From DATAES01 sp963802415 (GTDB lineage Bacteria; Actinomycetota; Acidimicrobiia; Acidimicrobiales; JACDCH01), in NCBI GenBank assembly GCA_963802415.1, contig CAWDIH010000001.1, positions 2,108,001 through 2,172,000 of the forward strand: DNA of 64,000 bases. The letters run 5' to 3'. The notes beneath the pieces are model-generated. The model was not told the DNA's origin. It made no database searches and saw nothing but the letters and a program-made list of their open reading frames with translations. Made by a program: the position numbers and the translations under genes. Below, one piece after another: positions 1 to 8,956 of this stretch. Position 1 is the first letter of the stretch. Each line of letters opens with the position of its first letter.

Positions 1-128
1 TCGACGGGCCCTTGCCACAGGAACGACGACTCCACGCCGAGTGGCATGGCGTTCGCCGCGAGGGTCGCGTGGACGGTGTACTCGGCTGAGAACCCATGCA
101 ACGCGGCATGGATGAAAAGCACCTTCAC
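1..128 (-). CDS. Partial protein, possible glycosyltransferase N-terminus
   Basis: The reverse strand is open from a GTG at 128 to the left edge, 42 codons. It begins VKVLFIHAALHGFSAEYTVH, a hydrophobic beta strand followed by a small-residue turn. This is typical of the first Rossmann strand of GT4 or GT2 glycosyltransferases, but also of other nucleotide-binding folds. It lies downstream of the dioxygenase on the same strand, 186 bases away, at the edge of an EPS locus. The family is inferred only from this short N-terminus. Confidence 0.4.
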   Translation of the reverse strand, partial: MKVLFIHAALHGFSAEYTVHATLAANAMPLGVESSFLWQGPV

Positions 129-314
129 GTCGGTCGCTGATCCAGTCCTCGGCCGGCGCGTGCACCGTCGACTTCACGCGGCACCGGACGAGAATGGATC
201 ATCATTTGGACACCTTCTGGCTCGTGCGTTCGTGTCCTGGCCGGACGCCAGCAAGGGAACAGAGTCCAGTCGGGTGAGTTTGATACTGCGGGAGAGTGCC
301 TCGCCGGAGGGGAG

Positions 315-1259
315 TCAGGATGAGTGGGCGGCGACACCGCCGGCACGATTTGCCGGATAGAGCAGGTCGCCGCTGGTCTCGGTGCCGTCGTCGAACAGCC
401 CGACGATGTTGTCCGGCATGGGCTCGAAGTCAGATGCCCGGATGAAGTCACGGATCGACGATCCGGAGCATTCGATGTCGACGTTGGGTGCGCCCCGTCC
501 GAGTTCGATGTCGCCGATGTGCACGGTGCGGAAGTCGATCGAGAAGCGGGTACGGCCTGAGTGGTTGGGGACGCTGGAGTGCAGATGCTGACCGGAGAAC
601 TCGATCACGCCGCCGACGTCAGGGACGAGCACGAGCGGGTTGCGCAGGTCGAGTTCTTCGACCGGCCCCGGGAGCGGCCGCGACTCGGAGCCGACGTTGG
701 ACGCCGCTGACGCCCGGAACTTGCTGTTCCACTCGTAGTAGTTGTAATGGCTGGACGTGTTCGGGACCGCTGTGGCGAAGTAGTCCTGATGGAAGGCCAT
801 GGCGTTGCCGGCCACGATGGGGTAGACGGGCAGCCAGAAGTTCAGCTGGCTGGACGGCGCCGAATACCAGGTATCGCGGTGGGGATGCCATGCATAAGCG
901 ATGCCAGTCGTCAGGTAGCCGTCACTGGTTGAGGTCCGCAGCCGGGGAACGTCGAAGTACGTGAGATCGAGATCACAGCCGCGCCGCTCCAGGATCGCCC
1001 GCAGGAACACCTTCGATTCCTGATGGTGGATGAACCGAGGCTTGAGTTCGGACAGGATCTCGACATAGCGGGCAAGCGGCAGCTCCGCCTGCGCGCGTTC
1101 GGGATCGAGGTCCCCGAACCCTTCCTCCACGAGCCGGCGGGTGAACTCCGTGAACGAAACCGTGGCCCGGTCGGGCGACGACACGAAGATGTCGCCACGA
1201 TAGAGAGCCGAACGCCGCACGTCGTCCGCGACCCTCGAGTCGCAGTGCACTGAGGTCAA
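315..1259 (-). CDS. Fe(II)/2-oxoglutarate dioxygenase, phytanoyl-CoA-hydroxylase-like
   Basis: A protein of 314 residues with the layout of non-haem Fe(II)/2OG oxygenases. An HxD pair lies in AWHPHRDTWY near residue 126. A distal His lies in EFSGQHLHSSVPN, followed by an Arg in GRTRFSIDFRT that would bind 2-oxoglutarate. These enzymes hydroxylate small molecules or sugar-linked groups; the substrate here is unknown. It is 13 bases downstream of the SDR gene, so the two are probably co-transcribed. The TTG at 1259 has GGGAG about 7 bases upstream; a GTG at 1250 is an alternative start. The role may be to tailor a product of the EPS locus, which is inference. Confidence 0.7.
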   Translation of the reverse strand: MTSVHCDSRVADDVRRSALYRGDIFVSSPDRATVSFTEFTRRLVEEGFGDLDPERAQAELPLARYVEILSELKPRFIHHQESKVFLRAILERRGCDLDLTYFDVPRLRTSTSDGYLTTGIAYAWHPHRDTWYSAPSSQLNFWLPVYPIVAGNAMAFHQDYFATAVPNTSSHYNYYEWNSKFRASAASNVGSESRPLPGPVEELDLRNPLVLVPDVGGVIEFSGQHLHSSVPNHSGRTRFSIDFRTVHIGDIELGRGAPNVDIECSGSSIRDFIRASDFEPMPDNIVGLFDDGTETSGDLLYPANRAGGVAAHSS

Positions 1260-1272
1260 CTCCGTACTCCCT

Positions 1273-2022
1273 TCAGCTCTTCTGCATCGGTCTGACCGAG
1301 ATCTCGGTGACTTCCGCAGTGCGGGGGATGGTCAGCGCAGCGTGTACGACCTCGGCGACGTCGTCGGCCTGCATGAGACGTTCCGGGCAGTACGGCTTTC
1401 CCTCGCCCTCGTGGATGGCGTGCTGGCGGGGGGATGCGGTGCGACCGGGGTGCACAACCGTGACCCGGATCCCGTCCCGGTTCACCTCGGCGCGCAGGCT
1501 GTCGGCGAACGCTCGCACGGCGTGCTGTGTCGCGGAGAACTGGCCGGCGCCGGGGTTGGCGCTCTTGCCGGCGCTCGAGTTGATGAAGACGATCTGGCCA
1601 CGGGCCGCCCGCAGCAGCGGGAGGCAGGCTCGGGTGAGTGCGTACGGTGCGACGACGTTGGCGGAGAGCTGCTCTTCGAACTCGTCTTCCGTGGCGTTCT
1701 CGGTCGTTCCCAGGTGGATCACGCCCGCGTTGTTCACGAGGACGTCGACGGAGCCATGCGCAACGCGTAGCGCGTCGACGAGCTCTGCTCTCGCGTCTCG
1801 GTCCGTGAGGTCCGCGGGGCAGGGGCGAGCGAGCCCGCCGATGCGGTCCGCCGCCTCCTGTAGGGGGGTGGCACGCCGCCCAACCATCCACACCTCCATA
1901 CCGGCGTTCGCCAGCCGGCACGCGATTGCGTAGCCGATACCCTGGCCGGCTCCCGTGACGACCGCCACTCGGCCTGCCGGCGCGTCGGCCGGCTCGGTGG
2001 TGTCGGGGAGGAGCGTGGTCAC
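1273..2022 (-). CDS. SDR-fold protein lacking the catalytic Tyr-Lys pair
   Basis: A 249-residue classical short-chain dehydrogenase/reductase by length and fold. It has the cofactor loop TGAGQGIG (23-30), NNAG (97-100), an Asn near 122 and INSS at 147-150. The usual YxxxK appears as FSATQ: Phe162 replaces the catalytic Tyr and Gln166 the Lys. NAD(P) binding looks intact, but the normal acid-base chemistry should not work. It may be a binding or regulatory SDR, or use another mechanism. The GTG start lies one base after the stop of the large secreted protein, behind a GGAGGG site, which suggests translational coupling. Confidence 0.85.
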   Translation of the reverse strand: MTTLLPDTTEPADAPAGRVAVVTGAGQGIGYAIACRLANAGMEVWMVGRRATPLQEAADRIGGLARPCPADLTDRDARAELVDALRVAHGSVDVLVNNAGVIHLGTTENATEDEFEEQLSANVVAPYALTRACLPLLRAARGQIVFINSSAGKSANPGAGQFSATQHAVRAFADSLRAEVNRDGIRVTVVHPGRTASPRQHAIHEGEGKPYCPERLMQADDVAEVVHAALTIPRTAEVTEISVRPMQKS

Positions 2023-2023
2023 G

Positions 2024-5000
2024 TCACCCTCCCCGGAGCGTGACGGTTTGCATCAGCCAGAAATCGGGGCTCCCGAGCGAGGCGGTGTATGCGTACGTAC
2101 CGGTCGCGGTAACCGCGAGGTCGCCCACGATGTCGGCGTCCGGGGTTGTGATGATCCTTGTGGTGAAGCCGCCGGTGGACGTGGAGAACGATCCGTTCGT
2201 CATACCTGCACCGAAGATCAGCTCGTTGGCCGATGTGGTGGTCACGGGGCCGCTGGTCGCCGTCGCGCTGTTGCCCGCTGATGTCGACGAGCGGTCGACG
2301 GGATTGGTGGCCGACAGGCCGCTGTATTCGACGACCCGGATGTCCGCGAACCGCACGGAACCCGAGAACGTCACGGTCACCGTGTTCGCCCCCGCTCCTG
2401 CAGCTTTGATGTTGCTGGCGATGTAGATGGCCTGGCTTAGCCCGGTGCCACGGGCGATCGGTGCGGCCACTTGGTAGGTGTTGCCCGCGCTGTCCGCAAC
2501 CGAGGTGATGGTGGAGGTGGCGTCGTTCCAGCCGACCGCGACGACGTTCGTGTTCCCCAGCGACTGCACTGCTGGGTAGGAGACCGTCACGGTCTGCTGC
2601 GGTGCCTGCGGGCAGGCGGCCGCTATTTGCACGAAGGTGGGGTTGACGATCGTCTGTCCGGTGTAGGTGGCGGTGTAGGTGGTGGCGGTGGCGGGGACGG
2701 TGATGTTGTGTTGCTGGGTGCCGCCGTCGGTCCATGACCCGAAGGTGTAGTTGGTGGCTCCTTGGGTTTGGTTGATGGCGTTGATGTTGTGGGTGAACCC
2801 GACGAGCGTGTCGTACACGAACGGGGTGGTGGTGGCGATGCCGTCGATGTTGAAGGTCAGCCCGGGGGGGGCGGTGGAGAAGGTGAGGTTGACTTTGGTG
2901 GGCCAGATGGTGACTTGTTTGGTGTTGGTGAGCCCGGCGGAGTTCTTGACGGTGAGGGTGATGCGGTAGCGGGTGTTGCCGCTGAAGTCGTGACCGGTCG
3001 TGGGGATGGTGAACGTGCCGTTCTTGACGCCGGTGATGGGTGTGCCGGGGTGTTCGTGGCTGTTGTGGAGGAAGTCGACCTGCCAGGTGTAGGCGCTGGC
3101 CGGCAGGGAGCCGTCGGCGGTGTCGGTGGCGTCGCCGCTGAAGTTGATGAGGTCGCCGGCTCGGAAGAAGATCCCGTCGGTGGGGGACAGGATGGTGGCC
3201 GTGGGTGATCGGCCCGCTTGGATGGTCAGGGGGATGGCGTTGGTGGTGTTGACGCCGTCGGACACCGCGAGCCGGACCGTGTACTTCCCGGCGGTGGTGT
3301 ACAGGTGGGTCGGGTTGGCTTGGGTGGAGGTGGTGCCGTCGCCGAAGTCCCAGGCGTAGGTGACGGGCAGGCCTTCGGGGTCCGCGGATCCGGCGCTCGT
3401 GAAGTGCACGGTCAATGGCACGTCGCCGGTGGTGGTGTCAGCGGCTGAGAGAGCGACCGGGGGCTGGTTGGTGTTCACGTACCGGACGCGGCGCAGCTTG
3501 CTCAGGCCGAACTCGCCGCTGTTGTCGGAGTAGCCGATGTCGAGGTAGTACACGGCGCCGTCGGGTCCCTCGACCAGTTTGACGATGTCGCCGTAGGGCC
3601 CGAACGGGGCGCCGTTGGGGGGCTCGAAGTTCAACACGTTCGCGACCTGGCCGTTGGCGTCGAAGTACAGGTGCTTGATCCAGTGCTGGGCGTAGTCCCC
3701 GAAGAAGTAGCTGTTCTGATAGCTGGCCGGGAACGACGTGCCGTGGTACACGAACCCGCCGGTGATGGCTGCGTCGGGACGGCCCGGGTTCTGGAAGTGG
3801 TCGTAGGTGTAGATGGGTGGGGTGCACGGCGCCGAGCACGCCCCCTCGCTGGTGGCCCACCCGTAGTTGGCGCCCCGCACGCCGACGTTGAGCTCTTCGT
3901 AGCTGTTCCAGCCCACGTCGGCGATCAGCATCCGCCCGGTGGGCGCGTCGTAGTAGGCCCGGTTCGGGTTGCGCAGCCCGTAGGCCCAGATGGTGTCCAC
4001 GTTGGGGCCCGTGCCGTCGTAGAACGGGTTGTCGGTCGGGACCGACCCGTTCATGTTGATGCGGTGCAGCTTGCCTTCGGTGCTGCTGAGATTCTGGGCG
4101 TTGGGGGCGAAGTCGTGGTCGCCGGTGGTGAAGTAGATCTTCCCGTCCCCTGGAACCATGATCGCGCCGCCGTGGTGCTCCTGGCTCGAGGTCTCGACGT
4201 CGCTCCACAACACGACCTCGCTGTTGGGCACCGGCAGATGGGTGGCCGGGTCGTAGGTGAACCGCGACAGACGGTCACGGTTCGGCGACCGAGGCGTATA
4301 GAAGACGTAATAGAAGTGGTTGGTCGCGAAGTTCGGGTCGAGCTCGAGCTCGAGGATGCCCTGCGCCACCCCGTTGGTGGGCACGTCCAGCACCTGGAAC
4401 GGCGCCGCGTCCGGAGCCGTGTACGGCGGATGGAACACCTTGATCGTGCCGTGCAACTCGGCGACCAGCAGATGCCCGTCGGGCAGGAACTTCATCGTCG
4501 ACGGCAGCTCCACCGCGGTCGACAAGATCTCGTTCTGGAACGAGCTCGTGTTGGCCACATTCACCGTCACCGCCGACGACACGCCCACGTTGCCCGACGC
4601 GTCACGCGCCCGCGCCGTCAACGAGTGCGCACCGTTGGCGTAACCACGGGTGTCCCACTGCAACTGGTACGGCACCTGCGCGTCCTCCACGCCCGTGACC
4701 ACGTTGTCCACCAAGAACTGCACCCCGGCGACACCCACATCATCCGCAGGAGCAGCAGTCACCGTCACAATGTCGGACACATTCGCGCCCGCCGTCGGGC
4801 TACTGACCGACACCGTCGGCGGCGTGAGGTCGCCACCGCCAGCCGTACCCAACGACGCCGTCATATCAGCTTGGAGCTGATCTGTGGACACTGCACCGTC
4901 GTAAATGCGCACATTGTCGATACGGCCGATGTGCCCGAAGCCGCCGCTCGCCCGGCGTCCGATGTTGACGTTCAGTGGTGAGTCCTGCTGCGCGCTCTGG

Positions 5001-7480
5001 ACCGTTCCCACCAGCGGACCGTTGTCGAGGATGCCGTTCAGGTAGACGTCCAGCGTGCCCGCGGCCGCGTTGTACACCCCCGTGATGAAGTACCAGCTGT
5101 TCGGAGCCAGCGCAGTGGCGCCGTACCGGAACATGTCGGCGCCCGAAGCGCCTGTCAGCTTGAAGCCGATCGTCCGCGGTCCGCGATCGATGGTGGTGTC
5201 CAGCTGGAAGCCCGGGCCGCCACGCTTGGACACGATCGCGGCGTCATCGCCCGGGTACGCGGATGAGTTGATCCACGCGCTGACTGTCATGCTGCCAGTG
5301 AGCCGAAGCGCGGTGGGGTTGCCGATGTCGACGTAGTCCGTAGCCCCGCTGGTAAGCACGGCATTGCCGAACCGGCCACCCGTCCAGGTCGGCCCGTTCA
5401 CCAGCGTGCCGGTGACGTTGTGGCCCGAGGCGTCCGCCGCGGTGGTGCCGCTGCTTTCATCGAAGGCATACGCGGCCACGAGGTTCGAGGGCGGTGGCGG
5501 TGGTGGTGTGGGTGTGGTGACGCTGGTTGGTGGGGTCGACTTGCCGGATTCGTTGGTGGCGTCGAGTGCGGTGATCTCGTAGGTGTAGGTGGTGCTGGCG
5601 GTGACGGTGGTGTCTTGATAGCTGGTCGTGGTGGTGGTGGCTGAGGGGGTGAGGGGCTGGCCGTTGCGGTAGACGCGGTAGCCGGTGACGGCGTTGTTGT
5701 CGGTGGAGGCGTTCCAGGTGAGGTTGACCTGGGTCGACGACACTGCATTGGCGGTGACGCCGGTCGGGACCGAGGGCGGGATGGTGTCCGGCGGCGGGGG
5801 CGGGCCGCCGCCGTCGGCGCGGAAGGCGACGAGTTGCATGACCCAGCCGTTGCCGTTCTGGGTGGCGGTCGCGGTGTAGGCGCCGGTGGCGGTGACGGTG
5901 CGGTCCTCGACGATGTTGCCGGCGAAGGTGGAGCGGCTGGTGTAGCCAGCGCCGGCACCGGTGACGTTGCTGTGGGACGCGCCGAGGCCGACAAGGAGGT
6001 CGTTGGCGTTGGTCGTGGTGGCGGTGCCGCTGCTCATGGCCGAGCTGGTCGTGCCGGTGCCGGTGGTGGTGACGTCGAACGGGTTGGTCTTGTCGATCCC
6101 GGAGTACTCGGCGATGTAGAAGACCCCGTAACGGCTCAACGCGGTGCCGAACGTGGCGGTCACGGTGTTGGTACCGCCGGCAACGTTCTTGGCGTAGAAC
6201 ACCTGGGCGCTGGCGCCGCCGCTCCACGGCACCCTCGCAGAGACCGGCGTGTAGGTGTTGCCCCGGGTGTCGGTGACGTTGACAGTGCCCGAGTTGTCCC
6301 ACACGACGTACGCCACGATGAGGTTGCCTGCGGTGTTGGGCTGGTTGAACGTCACCGCGTTCGTCGTCCCGCTTCCCACCTCACGAGCCGTCGTCTGCAC
6401 GAACCGCGGCGGTGGCGGTGGTGGTGTGGGTGTGGTGACGCTGGTCGGCGGGGTCGACTTGCCGGATTCGTTGGTGGCGTCGAGTGCGGTGATCTCGTAG
6501 GTGTAGGTGGTGCTGGCGGTGACGGTGGTGTCTTGATAGCTGGTCGTGGTGGTGGTGGCTGAGGGGGTGAGGGGCTGGCCGTTGCGGTAGACGCGGTAGC
6601 CGGTGACGGCGTTGTTGTCGGTGGAGGCGTTCCAGGTGAGGTTGACCTGGGTCGACGACACTGCATTGGCGGTGACGCCGGTCGGGACCGAGGGCGGGAT
6701 GGTGTCCGGCGGCGGGGGCGGGCCGCCGCCGTCGGCGTGGAAGGCGACGAGTTGCATGACCCAGCCGTTGCCGTTCTGGGTGGCGGTCGTGGTGTAGGCG
6801 CCGGTGGCGGTGACGGTGCGGTCCTCGACGATGTTGCCGGCGAAGGTGGAGCGGCTGGTGTAGCCAGCGCCGGCACCGGTGACGTTCCTGTGGGACGCGC
6901 CGAGGCCGACAAGGAGGTCGTTGGCGTTGGTCGTGGTGGCGGTGCCGCTGCTCATGGCCGAGCTGGTCGTGCCGGTGCCGGTGGTGGTGACGTCGAACGG
7001 GTTGGTCTTGTCGATCCCGGAGTACTCGGCGATGTAGAAGACCCCGTAACGGCTCAACGCGGTGCCGAACGTGGCGGTCACGGTGTTGGTACCGCCGGCA
7101 ACGTTCTTGGCGTAGAACACCTGGGCGCTGGCGCCGCCGCTCCACGGCACCCTCGCAGAGACCGGCGTGTAGGTGTTGCCCCGGGTGTCGGTGACGTTGA
7201 CAGTGCCCGAGTTGTCCCACACGACGTACGCCACGATGAGGTTGCCGGCGGTGTTGGGCTGGTTGAACGTCACCGCGTTCGTCGTCCCGCTTCCCACCTC
7301 ACGAGCCGTCGTCTGCACGAAGCCGGGCGTCGCGGCGTGTGCGGCCGTCGGCGTCACGATTGCGATCACGGTGCTTGCGAGCAGGGTCAGGACGACCCAC
7401 GCGGCGATCTGGCGACGGGCGCGCCGGTGCTCGCCGATCAAGAAATGACGTCCACGTTGCCTGCGTCCCGATCCAAGCAT
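2024..7480 (-). CDS. Giant secreted multidomain protein with LamG, sugar-dehydrogenase and PKD domains
   Basis: About 1,818 residues. The start at 7480 is chosen because GGAGGAG lies just upstream and a signal peptide follows (basic region, hydrophobic 26-43, AHA cleavage near 49). Domains in order: a beta-rich module (about 52-255), FN3, the same module and FN3 again, LamG-like jelly roll (about 665-875), Ig-like domain, a PQQ glucose/sorbosone dehydrogenase-type propeller (about 978-1337), PKD (WDFGDGT, about 1340-1425), further beta domains, and a divergent third module copy from about 1611 to the end. Pro-rich linkers separate the units. It is probably exported by Sec and bound to glycan or cell wall, with possible sugar oxidation by the propeller. 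It heads a unit with the SDR and dioxygenase. Confidence 0.8.
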   Translation of the reverse strand: MLGSGRRQRGRHFLIGEHRRARRQIAAWVVLTLLASTVIAIVTPTAAHAATPGFVQTTAREVGSGTTNAVTFNQPNTAGNLIVAYVVWDNSGTVNVTDTRGNTYTPVSARVPWSGGASAQVFYAKNVAGGTNTVTATFGTALSRYGVFYIAEYSGIDKTNPFDVTTTGTGTTSSAMSSGTATTTNANDLLVGLGASHRNVTGAGAGYTSRSTFAGNIVEDRTVTATGAYTTTATQNGNGWVMQLVAFHADGGGPPPPPDTIPPSVPTGVTANAVSSTQVNLTWNASTDNNAVTGYRVYRNGQPLTPSATTTTTSYQDTTVTASTTYTYEITALDATNESGKSTPPTSVTTPTPPPPPPRFVQTTAREVGSGTTNAVTFNQPNTAGNLIVAYVVWDNSGTVNVTDTRGNTYTPVSARVPWSGGASAQVFYAKNVAGGTNTVTATFGTALSRYGVFYIAEYSGIDKTNPFDVTTTGTGTTSSAMSSGTATTTNANDLLVGLGASHSNVTGAGAGYTSRSTFAGNIVEDRTVTATGAYTATATQNGNGWVMQLVAFRADGGGPPPPPDTIPPSVPTGVTANAVSSTQVNLTWNASTDNNAVTGYRVYRNGQPLTPSATTTTTSYQDTTVTASTTYTYEITALDATNESGKSTPPTSVTTPTPPPPPPSNLVAAYAFDESSGTTAADASGHNVTGTLVNGPTWTGGRFGNAVLTSGATDYVDIGNPTALRLTGSMTVSAWINSSAYPGDDAAIVSKRGGPGFQLDTTIDRGPRTIGFKLTGASGADMFRYGATALAPNSWYFITGVYNAAAGTLDVYLNGILDNGPLVGTVQSAQQDSPLNVNIGRRASGGFGHIGRIDNVRIYDGAVSTDQLQADMTASLGTAGGGDLTPPTVSVSSPTAGANVSDIVTVTAAPADDVGVAGVQFLVDNVVTGVEDAQVPYQLQWDTRGYANGAHSLTARARDASGNVGVSSAVTVNVANTSSFQNEILSTAVELPSTMKFLPDGHLLVAELHGTIKVFHPPYTAPDAAPFQVLDVPTNGVAQGILELELDPNFATNHFYYVFYTPRSPNRDRLSRFTYDPATHLPVPNSEVVLWSDVETSSQEHHGGAIMVPGDGKIYFTTGDHDFAPNAQNLSSTEGKLHRINMNGSVPTDNPFYDGTGPNVDTIWAYGLRNPNRAYYDAPTGRMLIADVGWNSYEELNVGVRGANYGWATSEGACSAPCTPPIYTYDHFQNPGRPDAAITGGFVYHGTSFPASYQNSYFFGDYAQHWIKHLYFDANGQVANVLNFEPPNGAPFGPYGDIVKLVEGPDGAVYYLDIGYSDNSGEFGLSKLRRVRYVNTNQPPVALSAADTTTGDVPLTVHFTSAGSADPEGLPVTYAWDFGDGTTSTQANPTHLYTTAGKYTVRLAVSDGVNTTNAIPLTIQAGRSPTATILSPTDGIFFRAGDLINFSGDATDTADGSLPASAYTWQVDFLHNSHEHPGTPITGVKNGTFTIPTTGHDFSGNTRYRITLTVKNSAGLTNTKQVTIWPTKVNLTFSTAPPGLTFNIDGIATTTPFVYDTLVGFTHNINAINQTQGATNYTFGSWTDGGTQQHNITVPATATTYTATYTGQTIVNPTFVQIAAACPQAPQQTVTVSYPAVQSLGNTNVVAVGWNDATSTITSVADSAGNTYQVAAPIARGTGLSQAIYIASNIKAAGAGANTVTVTFSGSVRFADIRVVEYSGLSATNPVDRSSTSAGNSATATSGPVTTTSANELIFGAGMTNGSFSTSTGGFTTRIITTPDADIVGDLAVTATGTYAYTASLGSPDFWLMQTVTLRGG
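5491..7326 (-). repeat. Tandem 918-bp intragenic repeat, two copies
   Basis: Positions 5491-6408 and 6409-7326 are two head-to-tail copies with a period of 918 bp (306 codons). Each encodes a roughly 200-residue beta-rich module, a Pro-rich linker and one FN3 domain. Read side by side they differ at only a handful of bases, so the duplication is recent or kept alike by gene conversion. Confidence 0.9.
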
Positions 7481-7606
7481 GGTCGCTGGTTCTCCTCCGC
7501 TCGGTGCCGTCACGCGCTGGGCGCGGTGTGGCGGGCGCGCGCGCGTCTGTCCCTTCGCGCGAATCCCCGACCTACGGCCACGACGAGTATGAGTTATGCC
7601 TGGGCA

Positions 7607-7618
7607 CCCCTGATACAC
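7607..7618 (-). promoter_or_regulatory. GTATCA box upstream of the large secreted-protein gene
   Basis: The reverse strand reads GTGTATCAGGGG about 127 bases before the chosen start at 7480. Near-identical boxes occur before other EPS genes at 14463, 14528, 26179 and 26309. It could be a -10-type element or a regulator site; its role is inferred from recurrence only. Confidence 0.4.
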
Positions 7619-7756
7619 CCAGCGCCAGCAAGGGGATCTGCCGCAGCTCGAGGAGGACGAAGCCAGTCGAGATGTTTCGAGCGGCGACCATCGGCGCAAT
7701 CGCCGTCTTCCGGTACAGCCGGGAGCAACCGAGCAGTGCTCACTGAGGCCTAAGAG

Positions 7757-7767
7757 GTGTATCTGGG
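7757..7767 (+). promoter_or_regulatory. GTATC box upstream of a GT2 gene
   Basis: The plus strand reads GTGTATCTGGG, 114 bases before the GT2 start at 7882. It is a one-base variant (T for A) of the box seen at the other EPS promoters. Confidence 0.3.
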
Positions 7768-7881
7768 CCTCTTGATGCGTGTCACTTCTTCGATGCATCT
7801 CGTCGCGCGCGGAAAACGGGACAATTGGCGAGCGCGCTCGACGTCAGAAGAACTTTCGCGATCCCCGCGTTCGTGGTGACC

Positions 7882-8946
7882 ATGGGGACGACCCCGTCGA
7901 TCAGCGTCGTGATTCCGACCTACAACCGTCTCGATCGGTGGCCGCAAGTCCTTCGTGCTCTTTCGTCGCAAACGCTCGCATTCGATGAGTTCGAAGTCGT
8001 CGTGGTCTCGGACGGCTCCACCGATGGCACCGACGAGTTTCTGACGGGCGTCAGCCCCCCGTACAACCTTGTGTTCGAGACGCAGGCGAACGCAGGGCCG
8101 GCTGCGGCTCGCAATCGTGGTACCGAGCTTGCGCAAGCTCCAATCGTGCTCTTCATCGACGATGACGTCGTTGCGGCACCGACGCTGATCGAGCGTCACG
8201 TCCGCTGGCACCGGGACACTCAGGGCGATATGGCTGTGATCGGTCCGATGCTCTCGCCCATGGACGCTGCGCTGAGCCCGCCCATCCGTTGGGAGCAGGC
8301 CATGCTCTACAAGCAGTACGACGCGATGGCGTGTGGTGCCTACGAGCCCACCTACCGGCAGTTCTTCACCGGCAATGCGTCGATTCCACGGGCCTGTGTA
8401 CTGGACGCTGGTGGGTTCGACCTTCGCTACCGGCGGAACGAGGACGTCGAGCTTGCGTACCGCATGCACACTGCCGGAGTTCGATTCGTGTTCGACGACG
8501 ACGCCGAGGCATACCACTACGCAGACCGTCCCTTCCGAGCGTGGTTGCGCAACGCCCACGACTACGGCGTGAACGACGTGATGTTCGCTCGCGATCACGA
8601 GGCGGCCGGCCTGCTCGAGTGGACCCGGCAAGAGTTCTCGCGCAGACACTGGCTCGTCCGGTGGACGACACGTGCGTCCGTGTCACAGCGTTGGTTCGAG
8701 CACGCCACCGAACGCTTTCTGCGGGGCGTCGCCAAGGCGACAGAGCGCGTCAACCTGCGAGGTCTGACGGGACACGCCCTGAGCGGGTTGTACAACATCG
8801 CGTACTACTGCGGGATGGCCGATCAACTGGGCGGACCAGACGAGTTCTCTGCGAAGGTCGTCGGCATTTCGACGGAGGAGCGTCCCCGCCGGAGCATGCC
8901 TGCACGGCGGCTCGTATCACGAGCAAGCTCCAGCCGCTCCGTTTGA
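7882..8946 (+). CDS. Glycosyltransferase family 2
   Basis: A GT-A fold glycosyltransferase of 354 residues. It opens with ISVVIPTYNRLDRW, then the nucleotide-binding DGSTDGTDEF, the DxD-type metal site LFIDDDV and an acceptor-side NEDVELAYRM motif. It should move a sugar from a nucleotide-sugar onto an EPS intermediate at the inner membrane face; donor and acceptor are unknown. The ATG at 7882 puts the first beta strand at the usual distance from the N-terminus. The frame stays open upstream to a TTG at 7825, a weaker choice. The apiosidase-like lipoprotein gene follows after about 10 bases, suggesting an operon. Confidence 0.85.
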   Translation: MGTTPSISVVIPTYNRLDRWPQVLRALSSQTLAFDEFEVVVVSDGSTDGTDEFLTGVSPPYNLVFETQANAGPAAARNRGTELAQAPIVLFIDDDVVAAPTLIERHVRWHRDTQGDMAVIGPMLSPMDAALSPPIRWEQAMLYKQYDAMACGAYEPTYRQFFTGNASIPRACVLDAGGFDLRYRRNEDVELAYRMHTAGVRFVFDDDAEAYHYADRPFRAWLRNAHDYGVNDVMFARDHEAAGLLEWTRQEFSRRHWLVRWTTRASVSQRWFEHATERFLRGVAKATERVNLRGLTGHALSGLYNIAYYCGMADQLGGPDEFSAKVVGISTEERPRRSMPARRLVSRASSSRSV

Positions 8947-8956
8947 GATCGGGATC

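Larger units (their letters stand above)
7481..7881. other. Divergent intergenic region, 401 bp
   Basis: This separates the large secreted protein (leftward) from a GT2 gene (rightward). No ORF in it looks real. It contains a GTGTATCAGGGG box on the minus strand and a GTGTATCTGGG box on the plus strand, described separately, so it should hold promoters for both directions. No terminator hairpin was seen. Confidence 0.6.

Noticed and set aside
7498..7798. N-terminal extension of the large secreted protein up to 7798
   Set aside because: The extra 106 residues are Arg/Ser-rich without homology. A ribosome binding site and a signal peptide mark 7480 as the start.
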